64,000 bases of DNA from Fibrobacter sp. (GCA_024398995.1 JAKSIE010000006.1:35678-99677), one strand, 5' to 3'; positions 9,149 to 19,497 are shown, numbered from the stretch's first letter. Made by a program: numbers and translations. The notes: a model not told the origin generated them from the letters alone.

Positions 9149-9177
9149 TTGACCGCTTTTGCTGCAATTTTTATCTT
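9149..9177 (+). promoter_or_regulatory. Predicted promoter of the carboxyltransferase gene
   Basis: TTGACC (9149-9154), a 17-base spacer and TATCTT (9172-9177). It closely matches the promoter seen before infC. The start would fall about 30 bases before the ATG, with AAGGAG in between. Confidence 0.65.
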
Positions 9178-9216
9178 TGGCTACGAAAATATTACAAAAG
9201 AAGGAGTTCTTACATT

Positions 9217-10839
9217 ATGTGGAACGAAAAACATTTGAACAGACTGAATGAGTACCTGAGCCAGGCTCAGGCTGCCGGTGGCGCTGCTCGTATTGATAAG
9301 CAGCATCAGTCCGGTAAGTGCACTGCTCGCGAACGTATGGAAATGCTGTTCGACGCAGGTACTTTCGTGGAAGTTGGCGCTCTTCGCAAGTCCAGCAACC
9401 GCGTTCTCAAGGAAAGCAAGGTCGTCCTGGGTGACGGCGTGGTTACCGGTTACGGCAAGGTGAATGGCCGTCTGGTTTTTGCTTCCTCTCAGGACTTTAC
9501 TGTTGGCGGTGGCGCCCTCGGTCAGTGCCATGCTGAAAAGATTTGCCGCGTCATGGACATGGCTGTGGAAGCTGGTTGCCCCTTTGTCGCCATGAACGAC
9601 TCCGGTGGAGCTCGTATCGACGAAGGCGTATTCTCCCTGGCTGGCTATAGCGCCATCATGGCCCGTAACGTCTGGGCTTCTGGCGTGATTCCTCAGATTG
9701 CCGTAATCATGGGCCCCTGCGCTGGTGGTGCCTGCTACTCTCCGGCTCTGTCTGACTTTATCTTCATGACCCAGTCCACTTCCCAGATGTTCCTCACTGG
9801 CCCCGCTGTTGTTAAGCAGGTCATGGGCGAAAACATCACCGCTGCAGAACTGGGCGGCGCTCCGGTGCATACTGCAAAGTCTGGTGTGGCTCATTTCATG
9901 TACCCCGACGACAAGCAGACTCTGGAAGGTGTCCGCAAGCTCCTTTCTTACCTGCCTCAGGGCAACAAGACGAAGCCTATTCCCGCTGCAGAACAGATGG
10001 AAGAAAAGGCCGACGAATCCGGCATCAAGAAACTTTTCAAGAAGTTCCTGAACAAGCAGGAAGCTACCTGCGAAGCTGCCGAAGACAAGAGTGCTACTAT
10101 CCAGGACATCGTTCCGGATAACTACAAGCAGGCTTACGACGTTAGCGCCGTGATCGCCGCTTTCGCTGATGCAGACAGCTTCTTCGAAGTCCAGAAGGAC
10201 TGGGGCAAGAACGTCGTGATCGGCTTTGCCCGCCTGAACGGTGAAGTTATCGGTATCGTTGCTAACCAGCCCAAGGTTCTCGCCGGTTCTCTCGATGTGG
10301 ACGGCTCCTCCAAGGCTGGCCGCTTCGTTCGCTTCTGCGACGCCTTCAACATTCCGCTGCTGGCTCTCGTAGACGTTCCGGGTTACATGCCTGGTAGCAA
10401 GCAGGAATACTCCGGCATTATCCGCCACGGCGCAAAGCTCCTGTACGCCTTTGCCGAAGCAACTGTACCTAAGGTTACTCTCATTCTCCGTAAGGCCTTC
10501 GGTGGTGCTTACATCGCCATGAACTCCAAGGATGTGGGCGCAGACTACGTCTTCGCTCTGCCTATTGCCCAGGTGGCTGTGATGGGTGCAGAAGGTGCTG
10601 TTGAAATCATCAACAAGAAGGAAATCGCTGCTGCACCGGATCCGGTGGCTGCACGTGCCGCTTGCATCGCCAAGTACGAAGACGAATTGATGAACCCCTA
10701 CGTTGCCGCTGCCATGGGCGTGGTTGACGAAGTCATCAAGCCGGAAGACGTACGTAAGCGCCTTGTGACTGCCTTCGACGCTCTGAAGACTAAGGATCAG
10801 AAGCGTCTTTGGAAGAAGCATGCTAACATTCCGCTGTAA
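9217..10839 (+). CDS. Biotin-dependent carboxyltransferase (methylmalonyl-CoA decarboxylase alpha / propionyl-CoA carboxylase beta family)
   Basis: Moves a carboxyl group between biotin and an acyl-CoA such as propionyl-CoA, on the succinate/propionate side of fermentation. The two crotonase-fold halves are clear: the N-half has the SSQDFTVGGGALG and NDSGGARIDEG blocks, the C-half VPGYMPGSKQE and KAFGGAYIAMNSK. The family is usually ~510-520 aa; this is 540 because a Lys/Glu-rich stretch (~residues 250-296) is inserted between the halves. The ATG at 9217 has AAGGAG 10 bases upstream; starts further up lack homology. No biotin carrier or biotin carboxylase gene is adjacent, so partners must be elsewhere. 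Very strong codon bias implies high expression. Sequence alone does not separate MmdA from PccB. Confidence 0.93.
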   Translation: MWNEKHLNRLNEYLSQAQAAGGAARIDKQHQSGKCTARERMEMLFDAGTFVEVGALRKSSNRVLKESKVVLGDGVVTGYGKVNGRLVFASSQDFTVGGGALGQCHAEKICRVMDMAVEAGCPFVAMNDSGGARIDEGVFSLAGYSAIMARNVWASGVIPQIAVIMGPCAGGACYSPALSDFIFMTQSTSQMFLTGPAVVKQVMGENITAAELGGAPVHTAKSGVAHFMYPDDKQTLEGVRKLLSYLPQGNKTKPIPAAEQMEEKADESGIKKLFKKFLNKQEATCEAAEDKSATIQDIVPDNYKQAYDVSAVIAAFADADSFFEVQKDWGKNVVIGFARLNGEVIGIVANQPKVLAGSLDVDGSSKAGRFVRFCDAFNIPLLALVDVPGYMPGSKQEYSGIIRHGAKLLYAFAEATVPKVTLILRKAFGGAYIAMNSKDVGADYVFALPIAQVAVMGAEGAVEIINKKEIAAAPDPVAARAACIAKYEDELMNPYVAAAMGVVDEVIKPEDVRKRLVTAFDALKTKDQKRLWKKHANIPL

Positions 10840-10881
10840 GCGGAATAGGACCGATTAATATCGGACACTAAAGCTCTCACG

Positions 10882-10916
10882 AAAAAGGACCAGTCGTTGG
10901 ACTGGTCCTTTTTGTT
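10882..10916 (+). terminator. Terminator after the carboxyltransferase gene
   Basis: Perfect 14-bp stem (10882-10895 with 10900-10913), loop GTTG, then further T. The convergent neighbour could also use it. Confidence 0.95.
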
Positions 10917-10932
10917 TTTTTTTGAGGGAATT

Positions 10933-11601
10933 TTATCGTCGAGTGATTTTTGCCTGAATACCGAAACTCATGAGACCCAAAAAACCGGCGTCAGATGAAT
11001 GCCCAGGAGAATAGGAAGTTTCCTTACCGAAGAGCCCGATTGTATTTGTTTCTCCAATGCCGATTCCCCAATGTTCACCGATTTTCCAGGTCTTGCCGAA
11101 TTCAAGAATTGTGCCGAGTCCCTTGCCGTTTAGCTTAAAACCCGCGTAACTACCAGAATTTTCGGCGTTATAGGTTAGATATCCTAAGGAAACGCCTATG
11201 TGTAATCCGCTCATTTTAGCATTGGGATTTTTGACGGGATAGAAGGTGGCGCCGCCGCCAACAAAAAGGCGATAGTAGGGAGCCGTACTGGAATAGGATG
11301 AATTGTCGCCGAATAGGCCGTCGTTTGTATGGAAGTAGCTTATTGTCATGGTGGATGCGCTTAACGTTCCATGGATCGATGTTTTCCTTGAAAGTGTCCA
11401 TCCTAGTCGCAGGTCGGCGTAGGGGCCTATGCCATTGTATCTTTCGGTATCGGAGAGAATGTCTAGATGACTAATGCTTGCGTGGGTAAAACCGGCTCCA
11501 CAGCCAAAATATAAACCGCTATGTTCGTCCTGCTGAGGTTGCACGGGGTTTGCCTGGACGATGGCTGCTGCTGCTAAAACGATGAAAAGTAAGTTTTTCA
11601 T
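10933..11601 (-). CDS. Predicted outer-membrane beta-barrel protein
   Basis: 222 aa with a signal peptide (about 17 residues, cut after VQA). The rest alternates polar and hydrophobic or aromatic residues with many Gly, as in small porin-like or OmpW-like barrels: the LYFGCGAGFTHA, LRLGWTLS, RLFVGGGATF, HIGVSLGYLTY and FGIQAKI strands. The last residues are Arg-Arg rather than a C-terminal Phe. AAGGAG lies 9 bases before the ATG. It is divergent from sprA. I recognise no specific family and assign no substrate. Confidence 0.75.
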   Translation of the reverse strand: MKNLLFIVLAAAAIVQANPVQPQQDEHSGLYFGCGAGFTHASISHLDILSDTERYNGIGPYADLRLGWTLSRKTSIHGTLSASTMTISYFHTNDGLFGDNSSYSSTAPYYRLFVGGGATFYPVKNPNAKMSGLHIGVSLGYLTYNAENSGSYAGFKLNGKGLGTILEFGKTWKIGEHWGIGIGETNTIGLFGKETSYSPGHSSDAGFLGLMSFGIQAKITRR

Positions 11602-11650
11602 AAGTTTCGCTCCTTTTCTCCCAAAGTATGAAAAAAAGGGGGAAAAACAT

Positions 11651-11742
11651 ATAGCCCGAATGGGCTATGCTTGAAATAATTGCTAAATTCCCGCAAATTC
11701 CTAGGCTTTTTTGCCACAAGTATTTCGTTTTTTTGAACGAAA
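11651..11742. promoter_or_regulatory. Two palindromes between the barrel gene and sprA
   Basis: The 200-base divergent gap holds ATAGCCC-GAAT-GGGCTAT (11651-11668) and TTTCGTT-6-AACGAAA (11723-11742). Neither has a good T-run in the direction of an upstream gene, so operators or leader hairpins are more likely than terminators. No regulator is assigned. Confidence 0.35.
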
Positions 11743-11804
11743 TTCAGTATTTTGTGTGGTATTAGACCTTGATGGTAAAAGGATTTCAAAAACTGTAGAA
11801 AAAC

Positions 11805-14800
11805 GTGGCTTTTGGATTGAAACATTGGTGGTTTGCTATGGGTGTTGCCGTAGCTGCAGGACTCGCCTGGTCTCAGGGCGATTCTTCCTCTGTCATATCC
11901 GCATCTGATACCACCGCGGCTGATCCTGCCGAAAATGAATGGCAGCCTACCCTGCAGTATATTTCCCTGCCTCCTTCTGTTACCCCGTTGAATGGCCTTT
12001 TGCCATTTGGTGGCGTGGGAGCATCTCCTAGCCTGATGAGCAACAGCAAGGGGCAGGTGTTTAGTCACAATGTTGATGTGGCCACCCGTGAAATGGATGT
12101 TAGCGAAAAGCGCGTGAATTCCGTTTCTCGCGATACCACCACCTTGTGGTCGGCCCATTATCCGGAACTTACGGATTACGTTGCCGATATGTACGATATT
12201 GGCCGTAAGCGCCTTTGGTTGAATGGCTTGGTTGGCCAGGCAAGCGGAGGTTACGAAACCCCGGAAACCGGTTCTGTCTTTGATATTACCATTCCTGTGA
12301 CTATGCCCGCCTGGATGAGGGACTTCGGCTTGGATAAGCCTAAGCTCATGCTTCAGGGTTCCATGGATATCCGTCTGAAGGGTTACGGCGAATACGACAA
12401 CGCCGAGGGTAGTACTAAGACCAGTCTTTGGCCTAGCCCCACATTGAACTATACCCCGAACTTTATGGTGAAGGGTAAGATTGGTCCTTATATCACTGTT
12501 GAAATCCAGAACGTGGAAGAAGGCCTAGGTACCAAGAACCAGGTTCGAGTGGTGTATGAGGAGTCCTATAAGGGTGAGTTCGAGGACTATATCCTTCAGC
12601 GTGTAGAAGCAGGTACCACCAACCTTGCTTTGACGGGTACAGAACTGACGGGTTACTCAGAAAACCATCAGGGCCTCTTTGGTATTAAGGCTGACTGGAA
12701 GTTGGGCGACTGGCGCCTTACCACTATTGCTTCTCAGGATGGCGGCTCTCAGGAAGAATTCACCTTGAAGGCCAACGAGTCTACCTCGGAATTCCAGGTG
12801 CTGGATAAGCAGTTCATTTCTTACCGCTACTATTTCTTGAATCACGAAGTTCGTAACGCCTACATCAATGAGGCTGTGACCGGTCGTAAGACGTCCAGTT
12901 ACTCGGCAACGAACCTTAAGCTGTATAAGCGCGGTGCGACGAATGCGATTACTGGTGTTATCGACAATGTGACCGTGGTTTATAAGACTCCCTCCGGCAA
13001 GACTGTTAAAAAGCTTGTGGAACGACTGGTTGAAATTCCCAGCTCCGACTTTACCTACGATCCCAAGATGGGCGTTGTTAAGATCAATGGCGTTAACAGG
13101 AATACTTTGGTTGCTGCAAGCTGGAGTGGTGACGGAACCGATCGTACTGGAACCACGGTTCGCGACCGTTCTGAACTGGTGCTTATTCAATGGGACGCAG
13201 CACTTTCTGAACTGGACGGCATCGACAAGTTGATGCTGCGTAACGTGTACTCCATTGGTATTGCCGATGGTAGCTCTTCTAACTTTGTATTGAGAATGAA
13301 GAACAAGTCCGGCATTGCCGGTAGCTTCTTGAAGACTCTGGGACTGGTGGACGCCTCCACCGGAACCCCGCTGGTTAATGACGCAAAGATCTTTACGAAG
13401 AATGCTTCTGGTAGCTATACCGGTGAAATGTGGTTGCCCTGCTTGCCATACACGGACTCTGTGTACATGGGCAAGCCTAATGCGGTGGAATTGGCTAGGC
13501 AGAACTGCTTGGAGCCCTTGCGATTGCTGGATTCCACGGATGCCATGGCTCAGCTTTATAACCTGCCGGTTTATAACCTGAATCGCTATACCAACCGTTT
13601 CTACTTTGAATCTGTGGGTAAGCGTCGTAACTCTACCTTGAGTGTTCGCGATCCCAGTTCCAGCTATTCTGTGAATGGTAACTCCTGTATGGATATCTCT
13701 CCGGGCACTGAAAAGGTGACCGCAGGTTCTACCACCCTTATCCGTGGAACGGACTACGAAGTCAACTACGAACTGGGTCAGATTGAATTGCTCAGTGAAC
13801 GTGCGCTTGACCCCAATAAGGAAATCAAGGTTTCCTTTGAATGCGAACCTTTGTTTGAAATTGACAACAAACTGTTGCTTGGTGCTCGTGCGGAATTGCC
13901 CTTGGATCTCTACGGTTTTGGCGCAGGTTCCGTGTTCGGCTTGACTGCTTTGTACAAGAGCCAGAGCACCACTGCTAAGACTCCGACCTTGGGTAGCGAA
14001 CCTTACTCTAGCGCCTTGCTCGGTATGAACCTGCGCTTGCAGGATACAGTCAATGCTTTGACTGAATTGGTGAACAAGATTCCTGGCATCAATACTACCG
14101 CCTCTTCTAGTTGGCGCTTTGAAGCGGAACTTGCCGCAAGTCGTCATAATGCAAATACCAGCGGTAATACTTCTGCCTTGGTCGAAGACTTTGAGGCTAC
14201 CGGTTCCGGTCTGACTTATCCTCTGTCCAGATTGTCCTGGTACCAGGCATCTCCTCCGGGTGGTGTTTCTGATAATCCTTCTACTTACATCGAAGACTTG
14301 GACTACCGTCACCAGGGTGAATTTATATGGCATAGCAACAACACTGAACTGTATAAGAACATCTATCCGAAGGTGGGCAACTCCGATGTAGATAACCAGC
14401 ACTTGACTGTGCTGAAGATGACCTTGCGTGCTAACGACAACCTGTCCGGTAAGTCCTGGGGTGGTGTGATGCGCCCGAACAGTTCTTACTATCAGGATAT
14501 GAGCAACATGAAGTACATCGAAGTGGTTGCTCGCGGTAACGTAGGTTCTATCTATTTGGATTTGGGTCTTATTAGCGAAGACTTGTCTATTAACGGCTTT
14601 GCTCCCGATGGCCTTTACCAGGGCGAAAATGATCTGGGTACAACCACAGCCCTGCATGACAAGGGCTTGGATGGAAAGACGGGTTCTGATGAACAGCGTC
14701 AGGTTTGGGACTGTCGTATCTCTGGTTGCGTAAGCCAGATTTACGATGCTACCAACTCCAGCAACTTCTCTACGGATATTGCCCGCGATAACTTCAATGA

Positions 14801-17800
14801 CGACTTGGACGAAGAGAGCGATCCTCCTGTTTACATCAATGGAACTGAAAACAACGCTGGCGAACGTAAGTACGATACCGAAGATATTAACAAGAACGGT
14901 TCCTTGGATAAGGACATTAGCTATGTCCGCTATCGCGTTGATTTGTCTGACACCAACATTGCAAACTTTGAAGTCTTGAAGAACGGTTGGCGCAAGTGGC
15001 GCATTCCTCTGAACCAGTACGACACGGTGGTTTCTGCAAATGGTAGCGACTACCTGACAATTCTTTCTGAATCCCAGTTCTCCAGACTTTGGATGGGTCG
15101 TTTGAATCCTGGCGTTGCCGAAGCTAAGGTGCAGATTGTGGGCCTTGCTGTTGTTGGTAATGCATGGGAAGAAACTACTGTTGCAGACTACTATAGAACG
15201 AGCTCCAATGAAAATTCCCAGATTGTTGAAGTGAACGGTTTTGGTCAGCAGGTTTCAGAATCTGTAAGCACCAAGGATACTACGTACATTACTGTTACCA
15301 CCATCAACAACCGTGAGAATTCCAACAAGTATCACAAGTCTCCCAACACGACCACGGAACGCGATTCTGATACTAATGCTCCGCTAAAGGAAACGGCTCT
15401 TGTTCTTGACTACCACAACATGAACCCCGGTCAGGAAGTTGGCGTTACCCGAATCTTTGAAACGGACAAGAAGGACTTTTCAAGCTATAAGTCCTTGAAG
15501 ATGGAAATTCACTACGCCATCGAAGATAAGGAAATTAGCAACCGACTCTCTGAGGCTCCGGTACGTTTTGCAATGCAGTTCGGTGAAGGTTCCCTGGAAG
15601 GATCTTCTGATTACTACGAATGGAGCTTCCGCCCTGTAATGTATTCTTGCAACAGCTCTGAACGCGAAGCAGACTGTCACGAACAGAACTGGCTTGCTAA
15701 CGCCTTTGCAATGGACCTTACGGAATTCTCCAACCTGAAAAAAACTCGCCGTCCGCCTTACATGTTTGCTGTTGAAAAGGATATCGCTCCTAAGCCGGGT
15801 GAAGAAGACCGCGCAGAAAAGATTCGCCTGGTGGGTAATCCTTCTATTACCAGCATCGACTGGATTCGTTTTGTGGTGATCGCAGACTCTAGCGCCTCCG
15901 CAGAAGACTTGAAGGGTACTTTCTGGCTGGATGACCTGCGCTTGTCTGATATGGATACGGACTGGGGGTACGCTGCACGTGTTGGCGGCCAGGTGAACTT
16001 CGCAGACTTTGTTTCTCTCTCTGGTAGGGTTCGTTACCAGGATGGTAACTTTGCCACCCTTTCTACTTCCAATGGTTCTCCCAAGCCCAAGATTTCTGAA
16101 GCCGCTTCTCAGCTGGACGTTGGTGCCGACTTTACCATGAACCTGAACAAGTTCATGAATGATAGCGCTGGATTCCATATTCCGCTGTCCATGGGTTACC
16201 ATACCACCACCAAGCGTCCGTACATGAAGCCTACGGATGACTTGCACTTGAAGAAGAACAACTTCATTGATTTGACTAGCGACATGTTCCAGAATGAACT
16301 GGATATTGATTCCAGAGCCGAAGAAGAGAAACTTCGCGACAGTGCTAATTCAAAGGGTTATCAGTCCTTCGTTCGTGAAAAGAGCTTTGGCATTAGCTAC
16401 CGTAAGGATTACAAGGCTCATGAATCCATGCTGGGCGAAGTTCTTTCCCAGGTGTTCTTGGAACGTCCGGCATTTAGCTATAGCTATAACGAATCCGAAG
16501 GCCAGTCCACGACAAGCTCCGACTCCACTTATTCTTACCACACGATTTTGGAATATAAGTTGGGTACGTTCAGCATGTTCAAGTTTAGGCCTTTTGAAAG
16601 TCTTTCCAAGTATCGCTTGCTGAAGGATTTTGCAAAGTCTGAATTCGAACCTTGGCCCCAGACCTTCGACTTGACTTTGTTTGACTTGAACTATGTGCGT
16701 TACGTGAACCAGAACCGCGATCCGGATTACGTGGACCCGCAGGTGGATAAGGTTGTTACCTACACCACGGAACTTAACCACAAGTTGAATATGCGTTGGA
16801 ACATTTTCTCGTTCCTTACTACAAGCTATTCTTTGAATATCCGTCGTGACATGTTCAGTGGTGGAGACCGCGAAGGCTTTGCCAAGGAAAACTTCTTTAC
16901 CACCCGTGAAGGCGGTCTCTTTGCTAGCGGCTACATCTTTGACTTTGACCATTCCGATCGCAAGGTTTACGTGTCTGAGGGCGATCCGGTGATTATTGCC
17001 ACGGATACCATTCCCAAGGTGAATTCCAATGGCGACACCATGGTAATCAACATGCAGGATCCGGATTCCTACGAGATTCGCTACGACAGTACTGCGACTT
17101 ACAAGGTGGACAGTGTGGGTACAAGGGAATATGGTCGTTCCTATGGTATTCTTAGGGATGAACGTTCTCGTAGCCAGCAGTTCAAGATTGGTTTCAATCC
17201 TCGCATTATTCCGTTCTTGCCGTTCTCCATTAACTATTCTACGGACTTTAACCAACAGAAGACTATTCCTGATGATTATGACTTGATGGACGAAACCAGT
17301 ATCGATAAGAACTACTGGACCGTTTCTCAGACGAACCGTTTTGAATTTACTCCGACCTTCAAGATCCTTGACTTTGTGAAAAACTTTGGTAAGGCCACTG
17401 CTGTTGCCAAGGCCTTTGAAAAGATCAAGTGGCGCGAAATTCGCTTTAGCTGGAATGCAAGCACAAATACGGTGGGTGAAAACTTTACCCTGTCCCAGCT
17501 TTACGAAGATCAGGGCGTGACTCCGTTCCAGTACTATCTGTACGGTTTGGGTATTGGTAACGGCTATCGTAACCGCGGTTTGTGGAACATTGTCTCTGGC
17601 GAAATGGGCATGGATGACCGTAACGATTACAGAGGCTTTGGTGAGTACCGTAACCATCATGTGGATACCTTGGTGTACCAGGGCAACTTCCGTCATACGG
17701 TTTCTCGTCAGTTCCAAACTTCTACGGGCATTACCTTGCCGTTTGGGGATATTGCCCTGTCTGGTGATTTGCATTGGAAGCAGGACTTCGCTCAGTCTAG

Positions 17801-18701
17801 AGAATATCCGCTGTATATCGATACCACCACCATCTGGCCGCGTATTGGTTTGTCAATGAGTGTTCCTAACTTTGCTCAGAAGATCAGCTTCCTGAATTCC
17901 TTCCGTAGTGTTTCTACCAGCCATAGATTTGATTACTCTTATACTTCTACGGTTCGTCCGTTCCAGAGTGCAGAAGATTCTTGGTCCAGGTCTATTAACT
18001 TCAATCCCTTGGTCCGTATTACCTTTATGCTCCAGAACAGCATGCGCATCGAAAATAGCGTACGCCTGAAGATTGAGGACACCGATCGTCGCCCGAAGGA
18101 AGAGGTGATCTCTTGCACTAGCTGGACTCCTGACGATCCTACTTGCATGAACGGCGACTTGCAGGATACTACGGACTACTTCTGGGAAACTCCCTGGATT
18201 CATACGTCTTTGTACAATGACTTCTCCATTAACATTGGCGATGACTTTACTGTGACCTACCCGTTGAAGCTTGATAAGGCTGTAAAGATCTGGAAGTGGT
18301 TCTACAAGTTCAAGAATGCTATCGATCTTAAGCTTACTGCAGGTTATGACTTCAAGAAGACTATCCGTAAAGAATACGATCCTGTAAGCGGCTATGACAA
18401 GGAAACGGAATCCGAGGCTACCGATGGCGTGTTTAGGCGCTGGAGCTACAAGTCTCCTGTTAATGGCGATGACATGCAGAAGAGTTTCTATAAGCCGAAA
18501 CTTGAAATGACTGATAGAACGGTGCCGTCTCGTACCCATGAATGGTTCATTAGACCGGCTGCAAGCTACACATTCAACAAGATAGCTTCCTTGAGCTCTT
18601 ACATTGAATACCGTCAGATTCACGAGAAGCTGGACGATGAAACAGCTCACCTCCGCCAGATACTCCAATTCGAGCTGGCTCTGATGCTGAGATTCAATTA
18701 G
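11805..18701 (+). CDS. sprA: SprA-type outer-membrane translocon of the type IX secretion system
   Basis: Giant beta-barrel pore through which T9SS cargo leaves across the outer membrane. 2298 aa, close to the ~2400 of Bacteroidota SprA. A GTG start gives a signal peptide cut near AWSQG; the next ATG (residue 12) would spoil it. SprA hallmarks are visible: repeated GSTTLIRGTDYEVNYELGQI-type blocks (~residue 645-665), the LLGARAELPLDLYGFGAGSVFG segment (~690-710), an ALVEDFEATGSG block (~790-800) corresponding to the DDFEGS block, and long aromatic, Tyr/Asp-rich barrel repeats to the C-terminus, ending in FELALMLRFN. Most of the length is predicted membrane or periplasm-facing strands. No other recognised T9SS core gene (PorV, GldK-N, SprT) is adjacent. 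The family is established; its cargo here is unknown. Confidence 0.9.
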   Translation: MAFGLKHWWFAMGVAVAAGLAWSQGDSSSVISASDTTAADPAENEWQPTLQYISLPPSVTPLNGLLPFGGVGASPSLMSNSKGQVFSHNVDVATREMDVSEKRVNSVSRDTTTLWSAHYPELTDYVADMYDIGRKRLWLNGLVGQASGGYETPETGSVFDITIPVTMPAWMRDFGLDKPKLMLQGSMDIRLKGYGEYDNAEGSTKTSLWPSPTLNYTPNFMVKGKIGPYITVEIQNVEEGLGTKNQVRVVYEESYKGEFEDYILQRVEAGTTNLALTGTELTGYSENHQGLFGIKADWKLGDWRLTTIASQDGGSQEEFTLKANESTSEFQVLDKQFISYRYYFLNHEVRNAYINEAVTGRKTSSYSATNLKLYKRGATNAITGVIDNVTVVYKTPSGKTVKKLVERLVEIPSSDFTYDPKMGVVKINGVNRNTLVAASWSGDGTDRTGTTVRDRSELVLIQWDAALSELDGIDKLMLRNVYSIGIADGSSSNFVLRMKNKSGIAGSFLKTLGLVDASTGTPLVNDAKIFTKNASGSYTGEMWLPCLPYTDSVYMGKPNAVELARQNCLEPLRLLDSTDAMAQLYNLPVYNLNRYTNRFYFESVGKRRNSTLSVRDPSSSYSVNGNSCMDISPGTEKVTAGSTTLIRGTDYEVNYELGQIELLSERALDPNKEIKVSFECEPLFEIDNKLLLGARAELPLDLYGFGAGSVFGLTALYKSQSTTAKTPTLGSEPYSSALLGMNLRLQDTVNALTELVNKIPGINTTASSSWRFEAELAASRHNANTSGNTSALVEDFEATGSGLTYPLSRLSWYQASPPGGVSDNPSTYIEDLDYRHQGEFIWHSNNTELYKNIYPKVGNSDVDNQHLTVLKMTLRANDNLSGKSWGGVMRPNSSYYQDMSNMKYIEVVARGNVGSIYLDLGLISEDLSINGFAPDGLYQGENDLGTTTALHDKGLDGKTGSDEQRQVWDCRISGCVSQIYDATNSSNFSTDIARDNFNDDLDEESDPPVYINGTENNAGERKYDTEDINKNGSLDKDISYVRYRVDLSDTNIANFEVLKNGWRKWRIPLNQYDTVVSANGSDYLTILSESQFSRLWMGRLNPGVAEAKVQIVGLAVVGNAWEETTVADYYRTSSNENSQIVEVNGFGQQVSESVSTKDTTYITVTTINNRENSNKYHKSPNTTTERDSDTNAPLKETALVLDYHNMNPGQEVGVTRIFETDKKDFSSYKSLKMEIHYAIEDKEISNRLSEAPVRFAMQFGEGSLEGSSDYYEWSFRPVMYSCNSSEREADCHEQNWLANAFAMDLTEFSNLKKTRRPPYMFAVEKDIAPKPGEEDRAEKIRLVGNPSITSIDWIRFVVIADSSASAEDLKGTFWLDDLRLSDMDTDWGYAARVGGQVNFADFVSLSGRVRYQDGNFATLSTSNGSPKPKISEAASQLDVGADFTMNLNKFMNDSAGFHIPLSMGYHTTTKRPYMKPTDDLHLKKNNFIDLTSDMFQNELDIDSRAEEEKLRDSANSKGYQSFVREKSFGISYRKDYKAHESMLGEVLSQVFLERPAFSYSYNESEGQSTTSSDSTYSYHTILEYKLGTFSMFKFRPFESLSKYRLLKDFAKSEFEPWPQTFDLTLFDLNYVRYVNQNRDPDYVDPQVDKVVTYTTELNHKLNMRWNIFSFLTTSYSLNIRRDMFSGGDREGFAKENFFTTREGGLFASGYIFDFDHSDRKVYVSEGDPVIIATDTIPKVNSNGDTMVINMQDPDSYEIRYDSTATYKVDSVGTREYGRSYGILRDERSRSQQFKIGFNPRIIPFLPFSINYSTDFNQQKTIPDDYDLMDETSIDKNYWTVSQTNRFEFTPTFKILDFVKNFGKATAVAKAFEKIKWREIRFSWNASTNTVGENFTLSQLYEDQGVTPFQYYLYGLGIGNGYRNRGLWNIVSGEMGMDDRNDYRGFGEYRNHHVDTLVYQGNFRHTVSRQFQTSTGITLPFGDIALSGDLHWKQDFAQSREYPLYIDTTTIWPRIGLSMSVPNFAQKISFLNSFRSVSTSHRFDYSYTSTVRPFQSAEDSWSRSINFNPLVRITFMLQNSMRIENSVRLKIEDTDRRPKEEVISCTSWTPDDPTCMNGDLQDTTDYFWETPWIHTSLYNDFSINIGDDFTVTYPLKLDKAVKIWKWFYKFKNAIDLKLTAGYDFKKTIRKEYDPVSGYDKETESEATDGVFRRWSYKSPVNGDDMQKSFYKPKLEMTDRTVPSRTHEWFIRPAASYTFNKIASLSSYIEYRQIHEKLDDETAHLRQILQFELALMLRFN

Positions 18702-18712
18702 CTTGCGCTTTT

Positions 18713-19483
18713 TTACTTGATGATTCCCACGTCGCTGGTCTTGACGAAACCCTTGACTTTTTCACCGAGACGGATTTCGATGAAATTACCTTGCTGGGAA
18801 AGGACTTCGAAAGAGGTGCCTTCGGAAAGGGTGTTCAAAGTCTGAGATTTGTTGCTGGGAGCGCTTGTGACGTCGGCATCGGCGGCGGTGACGACTCCAG
18901 TAACTTCCGTTTCTGCAAGGAAAATCTTGTAGCCGGCGCTTGCTGCAATGACGCAGGCGACGGAAGTCAGTGCGAAGATGATTCCCATAAAGACATTCTT
19001 GCGACGTTCGCTAAGGCTAATGCGGTTGCCAACCATGGCGAACGTGATAAGCCAGAAAATACCTAACAGAATAAACAGCTGGACTTTCAGGGACAAGGCA
19101 TGATGAACCTTGAAGAGGCCTGCCAGAAGCGGATTTTCTTCGTCATCGTTATCTACCTTGTCCTTGGTCATGGCCTGGGCGTAGCTCAGGTTGTGCTGAA
19201 TGTCGGCGTCGTTGGGGCGCAGGCGCAGGGCAGACTTGTAGTAGAATATGGCGAATCCCAGCTTGGCATTTCTAAAATAGGCGTTACCCAGGTTGTAGTA
19301 GAGATCGGCGTCTTGGATGCCGTTGTCTACGCATGTACGCCATTCGTCGATGGCTCGTTCAAAATCGTTTTCGTTGTAGGCTTTTGTGCCGGCGTCGATG
19401 CCGGGACAGGTGCTAGCAGCAAAGGCAACCTGTGCGAAAATCAGAGAAACGGAAATAGCAAAGATTCTAAGTAAGTTTTTCAT
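18713..19483 (-). CDS. BatE-like TPR and SH3-domain membrane protein
   Basis: 256 aa: signal peptide (cut after AFA), two or three TPR motifs (~residues 30-100, with ADLYYNLGNAYF), two membrane segments (~130-150 and ~163-185) and a bacterial SH3-like domain at the C-terminus (~200-256). This is the BatE layout of the Bat (Bacteroides aerotolerance) operon, whose exact role is unresolved. It starts 14 bases after batD on the same strand, as usual. It converges with sprA, leaving only 11 bases between stop codons. Confidence 0.85.
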   Translation of the reverse strand: MKNLLRIFAISVSLIFAQVAFAASTCPGIDAGTKAYNENDFERAIDEWRTCVDNGIQDADLYYNLGNAYFRNAKLGFAIFYYKSALRLRPNDADIQHNLSYAQAMTKDKVDNDDEENPLLAGLFKVHHALSLKVQLFILLGIFWLITFAMVGNRISLSERRKNVFMGIIFALTSVACVIAASAGYKIFLAETEVTGVVTAADADVTSAPSNKSQTLNTLSEGTSFEVLSQQGNFIEIRLGEKVKGFVKTSDVGIIK

Positions 19484-19497
19484 TCTTCAAATTCTCC

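Noticed and set aside
11598..12158. A 186-codon minus-strand frame running over the sprA start
   Set aside because: It overlaps the barrel gene's upstream region and the sprA signal peptide, and its sequence is not protein-like.
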